From positions 1 to 19,551 of the forward strand of contig DGUG01000064.1 in NCBI GenBank assembly GCA_002394535.1: a DNA stretch of 19,551 bases, given 5' to 3'. Shown here in pieces: positions 14,608-19,551 of this stretch. The number at the start of each line of letters is the position of its first letter. The first letter of the stretch is position 1. The position numbers and the translations under genes are program-made. The stretch comes from Lachnospiraceae bacterium UBA4316. Lineage in GTDB: Bacteria > Bacillota > Clostridia > Lachnospirales > Lachnospiraceae. Under the pieces are notes generated by a model. The model was not told the origin of the DNA. It did no database searches and saw nothing but the letters and a program-made list of their open reading frames with translations.

Positions 14608-15624
14608 CTAATCCTCGAATCCGTTCGGGTTCATCGACTGCCAGCGCCACGAGTCCTCACACATCTCTTTGATCCCGTATTTTGCCGTCCAGCCCAGTTC
14701 CTTCTCGGCAAGATCCGCCGATGCGTAGCACGTCGCTATATCACCGGCGCGACGCGGTTTGATAGAGTATGGTATTTTCTGTCCCGTTGACTCCTCAAAC
14801 GCCTTAACAAGCTGGAGGACGCTGACTCCGTTACCTGTTCCCAGGTTGTATATTTTCAGTCCGCAGTTTTCCTTGATCTTATCAAGAGCCTTAACGTGTC
14901 CTTCCGCAAGGTCCACGACATGAATATAATCTCTTACTCCTGTTCCGTCAGGCGTGTCATAATCGTCACCAAACACGCCGAGCTCTTTTAACTTGCCGAC
15001 CGCAACCTGTGTGATATACGGCATGAGGTTGTTCGGTATGCCGTTGGGATTATCCCCGATAAGACCGGACTTGTGAGCACCGATGGGATTAAAATAGCGA
15101 AGCAGAATAACATTCCACTCGTTATCGGCCTTCTGTATGTCGGTAAGTATCTGCTCAAGCATTGACTTGGTCCATCCGTAAGGGTTTGTGCAGGCCTTCT
15201 TGGGACACTCTTCTGTTATCGGAATAAACTCGGGATCACCGTAAACAGTTGCTGATGAGGAGAAGATAAAATTCTTCACATTATGTTTTCTCATGGCATC
15301 AATAAGCACAAGCGTTCCCTGAATATTATTCTCATAATACTCCCATGGTTTTTGAACCGACTCTCCTACAGCCTTCAGACCTGCGAAGTGAATGCAGGCA
15401 TCTATTTTCTCCTTATCAAGGATAGCGTTTATCGCGTCGGAATCAAGGGTATCGGCCTCATAAAATGCAACCTTCTTCCCGGTGATTTCTTCCACCCTGT
15501 CAAGGCTCTTTTTCGAAGCGTTTACAAGATTATCGACAACGACCACATCGTATCCGTTTTCAAGCAACGATACGACTGTATGTGATCCGATGTATCCGGC
15601 TCCTCCGGTAACAAGTATTCTCAT
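14608..15624 (-). CDS. galE: UDP-glucose 4-epimerase
   Basis: GalE interconverts UDP-glucose and UDP-galactose with tightly bound NAD. The 338-residue length equals that of the E. coli enzyme. Visible are the Rossmann motif GGAGYIGSHT, the serine loop FSSSATVYGDP, the catalytic YxxxK pair in YGWTKSMLEQ, RYFNPIGAHKSGLIGDNP, GTGVRDYIHVVDLA and the C-terminal RRAGDIATCYASADLAEKELGW. I chose the ATG at 15622-15624 because AGGAGG precedes it by 8 bases; a TTG at 15642 would add six residues and overlaps that ribosome site. It is the first gene of the galE-galU operon. Confidence 0.97.
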   Translation of the reverse strand: MRILVTGGAGYIGSHTVVSLLENGYDVVVVDNLVNASKKSLDRVEEITGKKVAFYEADTLDSDAINAILDKEKIDACIHFAGLKAVGESVQKPWEYYENNIQGTLVLIDAMRKHNVKNFIFSSSATVYGDPEFIPITEECPKKACTNPYGWTKSMLEQILTDIQKADNEWNVILLRYFNPIGAHKSGLIGDNPNGIPNNLMPYITQVAVGKLKELGVFGDDYDTPDGTGVRDYIHVVDLAEGHVKALDKIKENCGLKIYNLGTGNGVSVLQLVKAFEESTGQKIPYSIKPRRAGDIATCYASADLAEKELGWTAKYGIKEMCEDSWRWQSMNPNGFED

Positions 15625-15677
15625 TCGTTTATCCTCCTGCAACTATGAAAACTTTGCAGCACCATTCTCCATTAAAA

Positions 15678-15706
15678 ATTCTACTGCTGCAGAACACTGA
15701 TGTTAA
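15678..15706 (-). promoter_or_regulatory. Predicted galE-galU promoter
   Basis: On the minus strand TTAACA (15701-15706) and TAGAAT (15678-15683) are separated by exactly 17 bases, a good sigma-A match. The leader of about 45-50 bases contains a short inverted repeat (CTGCAA / TTGCAG) whose second arm abuts the ribosome binding site of galE. Confidence 0.6.
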
Positions 15707-15736
15707 TTTTAACATAACATTTATCATATTAGCAAA

Positions 15737-15764
15737 CCTGATGAAACTTGATGAAACCATCAGG
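15737..15764. repeat. Helically phased direct repeats inside an inverted repeat (putative operator)
   Basis: TGATGAAAC occurs at 15739-15747 and again at 15749-15757, a 10-base period equal to one DNA turn. The pair is flanked by an inverted repeat CCTGATG (15737-15743) and CATCAGG (15758-15764). The second copy overlaps the -35 box of the plus-strand promoter at 15748-15776, so a bound regulator could act there. The regulator is unknown. Confidence 0.5.
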
Positions 15765-15776
15765 ATTAATTATAAT
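15748..15776 (+). promoter_or_regulatory. Predicted promoter of the DUF5050 gene
   Basis: The -35 box TTGATG (15748-15753), a 17-base spacer and a perfect -10 TATAAT (15771-15776) give a strong sigma-A promoter. The leader is about 40 bases. It is divergent from the galE promoter, with the -35 boxes about 40 bases apart. Confidence 0.7.
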
Positions 15777-15824
15777 TATTATAAGGGAATTTAATTCGTT
15801 TACATATCCTTGGAGGTGATCCGC

Positions 15825-16835
15825 TTGAAAAAAACAGTAATCGGACTCATCATAGCCGCTTTGGTAATAGGGGGAATAATCGCCGCTGTCTCTTTGGCAA
15901 AATATTTGTCCCGTATCCCCGATAATCCCGCGGATACCATCGGAAATACTTCGGGAAATCTCAACAATAAAGGGCTTTTCTGCGAGCACGACGGATACAT
16001 TTATTTTGCCAATCTTAACGACAATCACACTCTGTACAGAATGACTTCGGACGGAAGAGATCCCGTCAAGATTGCCGATGTTCCGGTATCCTATATCAAC
16101 GCAGGCGGTGATTATATTTACTTCTATTTCGACGATCCCGGCGGTACGAAGTTTATGGGTGTTGCCGGAAGAATGAGCGGAATATTCCGCATCAAAAAGG
16201 GTGAGAAGGATTTTGTCTGCCTGGATAAATGTACATCCGGAGTACTTAATCTGGTCGGAAACACGCTATATTACGAACACTATGACAACACAAACGGAAT
16301 GCAGCTGTACCACTCATCTCTCGACGGCAAGGATAAGGGGCTTGCGGTTGATGAGATCATTAATCCCGCATGTGTCATAAACGGTGATATCTATTACTGT
16401 GAACAGGATTCCATGACTCTCAAAGTGTACCGTCCCGGAGATACCGAGGGCCGCGTATATATGGACTACTCGGTATACAATCCCGTTGCCGACGGAAGTG
16501 ACCTGTATTTTCTCAATATGAAGGACGATTACAAACTGTACAGATATTCGTTATCGGACGGTCAGCTGACCAAGATAACCGATGAGAGAGTTGACACATT
16601 TAACGTGTACGGAAGCGTGATATTCTACCAGCGCAATCAAAATCCCGCACTTATAAGGGTTAATACGGACGGCAGCGAAGCGATGGTCATTGCGGAAGGC
16701 AATTACGAAAATATCAATTGCACTTCCACCTATACTTTCTATTCTCCCTTCAGGGAAGATACTACGTATATGACCTACACATTCGGCGGAAACGGTCAGT
16801 CAACTGTATTTGCACCTATTGACGAGGGATCGTGA
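15825..16835 (+). CDS. Membrane-anchored DUF5050-type beta-propeller-like protein
   Basis: The 336-residue protein starts with a basic tip and one hydrophobic segment (about 4-25), then an extracytoplasmic domain made of repeats of the form 'DGYIYFANLNDNHTLYRMTSDG': GDYIYFYF, GNTLYYEHY, GDIYYCEQD, GSDLYFLNMKDDYKLYRYSLSDG, GSVIFYQRNQNPALIRVNTDGS. This blade pattern is that of DUF5050 / LDL-receptor-like YWTD propellers seen in Firmicutes. The start is the TTG at 15825-15827, placed 8 bases after the strong GGAGG at 15812-15816; an earlier TTG at 15810 overlaps that site. The function is not known; a cell-surface interaction or sensory role is only a guess. Its 3' end overlaps the convergent folB-folK gene by 20 bases. 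Confidence 0.78.
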   Translation: MKKTVIGLIIAALVIGGIIAAVSLAKYLSRIPDNPADTIGNTSGNLNNKGLFCEHDGYIYFANLNDNHTLYRMTSDGRDPVKIADVPVSYINAGGDYIYFYFDDPGGTKFMGVAGRMSGIFRIKKGEKDFVCLDKCTSGVLNLVGNTLYYEHYDNTNGMQLYHSSLDGKDKGLAVDEIINPACVINGDIYYCEQDSMTLKVYRPGDTEGRVYMDYSVYNPVADGSDLYFLNMKDDYKLYRYSLSDGQLTKITDERVDTFNVYGSVIFYQRNQNPALIRVNTDGSEAMVIAEGNYENINCTSTYTFYSPFREDTTYMTYTFGGNGQSTVFAPIDEGS

Positions 16836-17628
16836 GCTCGCATATTCTCTTATTTGCAACCGGATGATACGCATAGGGTGCAATCTCGCACAGAGGCTTT
16901 AAGACAAAATCACGGTTTAGCATATCCGCATGGGGGATCGTAAGATCCTCCTTGTTTATTATGAGTTCATCATACAGAAGAATGTCCATATCAAGAGTTC
17001 TCGGACCCCAGTGCTCATTGCGCACTCTTCCCGCTGCATTTTCCGCATCGTGAACCACCTCAAGCATCTCTTCCGGAGACAGCAGCGTCTCAAGCTTAAG
17101 GGCTCCGTTTAGAAAATCATCCTGATCGGTATTGCCGTAAGGCTTCGTTTCGATTATTTCCGAGACAGACAAAACTCTTATGTACCTGTTTGATCTAAGG
17201 TATTCTATACCATCCGTCAGGAACTTTCGCCTGTCTCCCATATTCGATCCTATGGACAGATATACGGTATGCCACCCCCTTGTTATGGTTATGCTCACAC
17301 ACTCAAGAGGCAGTCCTATCGGTGCCCATGGTTTCTTCACCGTAACGTCTGCACTTCTTATGATCTCATATTCCGTCAAAAGTTTATTGGCAAGCCTCTC
17401 GGCAACGGTTTCGATAAGCTTGCAGGTATTTGTTTTCATCCATCTGGTTATATCAGAGCAGACCTCGGCATAATTAACCGATTTCGTCAGATCATCCCCT
17501 TTTCCCGCAGCAGATGCATCAAAATACATCCTGACCGATATCATGAATTTCTGGCCGAGATTAACCTCTTCCTCGTACATTCCATGGTTTGCAAATACTT
17601 CCAAATTGTCTATGCTAATATAATCCAT
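16816..17628 (-). CDS. folBK: Bifunctional dihydroneopterin aldolase / HPPK (FolB-FolK fusion)
   Basis: The protein has two consecutive folate-pathway enzymes in 270 residues. Residues 1-115 are FolB (IDNLEVFANHGMYEEEVNLGQKF; catalytic-site KPWAPIGLPLECVSI), which cleaves dihydroneopterin to 6-hydroxymethyl-dihydropterin and glycolaldehyde. Residues 120-270 are FolK (YLSIGSNMGDRRKFL, ETKPYGNTDQDDFLNGALKLET, RVRNEHWGPRTLDMDILLYDEL, IPHADMLNRDFVLKPLCEIAP), which pyrophosphorylates that product. The fusion is common in clostridia. The ATG at 17626-17628 has ACAGG 6 bases upstream. No folP, folE or folC lies in the window. It follows the acyl-CoA synthetase-like gene by 48 bases without an obvious terminator, so the two may be co-transcribed. 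Confidence 0.95.
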   Translation of the reverse strand: MDYISIDNLEVFANHGMYEEEVNLGQKFMISVRMYFDASAAGKGDDLTKSVNYAEVCSDITRWMKTNTCKLIETVAERLANKLLTEYEIIRSADVTVKKPWAPIGLPLECVSITITRGWHTVYLSIGSNMGDRRKFLTDGIEYLRSNRYIRVLSVSEIIETKPYGNTDQDDFLNGALKLETLLSPEEMLEVVHDAENAAGRVRNEHWGPRTLDMDILLYDELIINKEDLTIPHADMLNRDFVLKPLCEIAPYAYHPVANKRICELTIPRQ

Positions 17629-17676
17629 ACAAACCTGTCTTTCTTATTATTATCAAATTGCACCGCTTAAATAACC

Positions 17677-19410
17677 TTAAACACCGGCCTGACTGTCTGC
17701 TCCCGTCCGTGCCGTCTCTTCCTCTTCAAGAACCCTGTAGGCCACCTTTCCTACAAGTGTCTTGGGCATGTCGTCCCTGAATTCAATATCATAAGGCATG
17801 GCATATTTTGCAATATTCTTTTTACAGTATGCCATAAGCTCCTCTTTGGTCACCCCTGTCGGATCCACCCCCGGTACAAGCTTGACAAAAGCTTTAACCT
17901 TCTGCATCTTATATGGATCGGGTACACCAATAACACAGCTCATCTGCACCTTCTCATGGGCATCAAGTATGTTCTCGATCTGTCCGGGATACACGTTATA
18001 ACCTGATGTAATGATCATACGCTTTGCCCTTCCCTTAAAGTAGACGAAGCCCTCAGAATCCATAGTACCCAGATCTCCGGTATATACCCATGTCTCACCG
18101 TCATCGTGGGTACGAAGCGTTTTGGCTGTCTCTTCCGGATGGTTCATATACTCCTTCATTACGGTAGGTCCGGCAAGAAGTATTTCCCCTTCCTCTCCGT
18201 AAGGAACCTCATGATCCGTTCCCGGCTCAACGATCTTGATATATGTATCCGGAAAGGGAACTCCTATGCTTCCGGGCTTAAACATATGGGGCGGTGTAAG
18301 GCAGCATGCCGTAACCGTCTCGGTTGTTCCGTACCCTTCCCGCACCTGAATGGTCGCCTTATGGTCATACAGGAAAGCATCGAATTTCTTTTTCAGTTCC
18401 ACGCTCAGGCTGTCTCCTCCCGAGAATACACCCTTCAGGCAGCTAAGATCTGCTCCTTCCATGCTGGGCAGACGCAGAAGTGCTTCATACAACGTAGGAA
18501 CACCCGCAATGAAGTTACACCTGTATTTTACTATCAGTTTTGCGTAACTCTTTGCCGTGAATCTCGGTACAAGAATACACCGCCCTCCCTGTGAAAGCAT
18601 GGAATGGATGCACACACCCAGCCCGAAGCCGTGGAAAAGCGGCATAGCCGCAAGCATCTTGTCCCCCGGACGAAACATGGGATTGGCCGCGATAACCTGT
18701 TGACCGAGAGCATTGAAATTACGGTTTGTAAGAACGATACCTTTGGTTGTTCCGGTGGTTCCGCCCGAATACAGTACAACCGACGGATCACTTCCTGCCC
18801 TTTGTACACGGTACTGATAGAAGCAGTGATTCGACAGTTTCATAAACTCCTTCCACCGTATTACCGGAGCATCCTTGGGGATTTTGCGGATCTTCCTTCC
18901 CTCAGTAAGCATATATCCGGCTCTGACGGGCTTGGAGAGTTCATCCTTCACGGATGCAATAATTATGTTAACCACATTTGTATTTGCCCGTACCGACTCA
19001 AACTTATGATAAAACTGGTCAAGGGTAATGGCAGTTACCGATTTGCTCTCATTTAAGTAGAACTCTATCTCCTTTTCGGCAGACAGGGGATGTATCATAT
19101 TTGCGATACCTCCCACAAGATTAACTGCATAGAACATATAAATTGCCTGAGGGCAGTTAGGCATTGCTATCGTAACGCAATCATTTTCACGGATGCCGAT
19201 GGTCTTGAGCGCCTTTGCACATCTTTCGATCTCCTTCACCAGATGCCGGTAAGTGGTTGATTTTCCCATAAAATCAAAGGCCACCTGATCAGGGTACTTT
19301 TCGGCAATTTGCACCACCTTATCAAACATCGATCCTTCAAAGTATTCTAGATGGAGCGGTACATCTCCCACATAATCCGCCCACGGTGTTTTTACTGTCT
19401 TAGTTTCCAT
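17677..19410 (-). CDS. AMP-binding acyl-CoA synthetase-like enzyme (class I adenylate-forming)
   Basis: The 577-residue protein belongs to the ANL superfamily, activating a carboxylic acid as acyl-AMP and normally transferring it to CoA. Core motifs are intact: the P-loop YSGGTTGTTKG, AAMPLFHGFGLG, YGTTETVTACCLTPP, VYTGDLGTMDSEGFVYFKGRAKRMIITSGYNVYPGQIE, and the C-terminal catalytic lysine region DMPKTLVGKVAYR. It most resembles medium/long-chain fatty acyl-CoA ligases, but chain length cannot be fixed from sequence. A basic insert (RAGYMLTEGRKIRKIPKDAPVIRWKEFMKL, about residues 172-200) is notable. The ATG at 19408-19410 lies just after the stop of an E2/CAT-like acyltransferase, with GAGGTGG and AAAGGA upstream. 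The two may form an acyl-activation and transfer pair. Confidence 0.9.
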   Translation of the reverse strand: METKTVKTPWADYVGDVPLHLEYFEGSMFDKVVQIAEKYPDQVAFDFMGKSTTYRHLVKEIERCAKALKTIGIRENDCVTIAMPNCPQAIYMFYAVNLVGGIANMIHPLSAEKEIEFYLNESKSVTAITLDQFYHKFESVRANTNVVNIIIASVKDELSKPVRAGYMLTEGRKIRKIPKDAPVIRWKEFMKLSNHCFYQYRVQRAGSDPSVVLYSGGTTGTTKGIVLTNRNFNALGQQVIAANPMFRPGDKMLAAMPLFHGFGLGVCIHSMLSQGGRCILVPRFTAKSYAKLIVKYRCNFIAGVPTLYEALLRLPSMEGADLSCLKGVFSGGDSLSVELKKKFDAFLYDHKATIQVREGYGTTETVTACCLTPPHMFKPGSIGVPFPDTYIKIVEPGTDHEVPYGEEGEILLAGPTVMKEYMNHPEETAKTLRTHDDGETWVYTGDLGTMDSEGFVYFKGRAKRMIITSGYNVYPGQIENILDAHEKVQMSCVIGVPDPYKMQKVKAFVKLVPGVDPTGVTKEELMAYCKKNIAKYAMPYDIEFRDDMPKTLVGKVAYRVLEEEETARTGADSQAGV

Positions 19411-19416
19411 TGTCCT

Positions 19417-19551
19417 TTACACCACCTCTTCACTTAACGGGTTCTCCAATAGTTCCGGGTTCTCCAGTAACTTCATAAGGAGTTTGATTGTTTTTGAATA
19501 GTAGTATCCGTCCGCGATACGCTCATCTATCGTAAGTCCCAGATCCACGCT
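19417..19551 (-). CDS. C-terminal fragment of an E2/CAT-like acyltransferase domain protein
   Basis: The last 44 codons of a gene entering from beyond the window end are open to a TAA at 19417-19419. The peptide begins VDLGLTIDERIADGYYYSKTIKLL and ends in a Leu/Pro/Glu-rich tail. It resembles the C-terminus of 2-oxo acid dehydrogenase E2 / chloramphenicol acetyltransferase-fold domains, whose active site is DHRxxDG; here the His position is Glu (DERIADG). It ends 6 bases before the AMP-binding gene, so the two are very likely in one operon. Only the tail is visible, so the full domain content and any lipoyl domain cannot be judged. Confidence 0.65.
   Translation of the reverse strand, partial: SVDLGLTIDERIADGYYYSKTIKLLMKLLENPELLENPLSEEVV

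Overview
The window looks like a chromosomal segment of a Gram-positive Firmicute, most likely a Lachnospiraceae (Butyrivibrio-like) gut or rumen bacterium. The evidence is strong AGGAGG-type ribosome binding sites, a Bacillus/Clostridium-type LexA box (GAAC-N4-GTTC) at recA, RsbU/RsbW/RsbV-type partner-switching proteins, a FolB-FolK fusion, a DUF5050 protein, and a VTC / DUF4956 / Cthe_2159-like trio. The genus is inferred by eye. I see no phage, insertion sequence, CRISPR, tRNA or rRNA.

Layout. (1) Positions 1-605, minus: the N-terminal two thirds of recA, behind a sigma-A promoter with a LexA box in its spacer and a second box just downstream. (2) Positions 813-8910, minus: seven tightly packed genes that read as one operon. 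In transcription order they are a STAS anti-anti-sigma factor, a KamA/EpmB-like radical-SAM aminomutase, a Ddl-like ATP-grasp ligase, an MFS transporter with an extra N-terminal sensor-like membrane module, an orphan ABC-type substrate-binding protein, a membrane PP2C (SpoIIE/RsbU-type) phosphatase with an extracytoplasmic sensor, and an RsbW-like HATPase kinase. (3) Positions 9084-13696, plus: a VTC-domain polyphosphate polymerase-like protein, a DUF4956 membrane protein, a secreted beta-helix carbohydrate-binding-like protein, and an MscS channel carrying a degenerate HATPase-like C-terminus. (4) Positions 13693-15624, minus: galE-galU, giving UDP-glucose and UDP-galactose. (5) Positions 15825-16835, plus: a membrane-anchored DUF5050 beta-propeller protein. 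(6) Positions 16816-19551, minus: the C-terminal end of an E2/CAT-like acyltransferase, an acyl-CoA synthetase-like AMP-binding enzyme, and folB-folK.

The most interesting block is the seven-gene operon. A complete partner-switching circuit (STAS substrate, kinase, sensor phosphatase) encloses an apparent biosynthesis, export and sensing cassette: an aminomutase that keeps the lysine-type aspartates, an ATP-grasp ligase, a sensor-MFS fusion and a binding protein. The simplest model is that the cell makes a small beta-amino-acid conjugate, exports it, and reads an extracellular signal (perhaps the same compound) through the binding protein and phosphatase to control a sigma factor or other target encoded elsewhere. 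This function is inference; the gene content and order are directly visible. A 15-bp hairpin between the STAS gene and the rest of the operon may set their relative expression.
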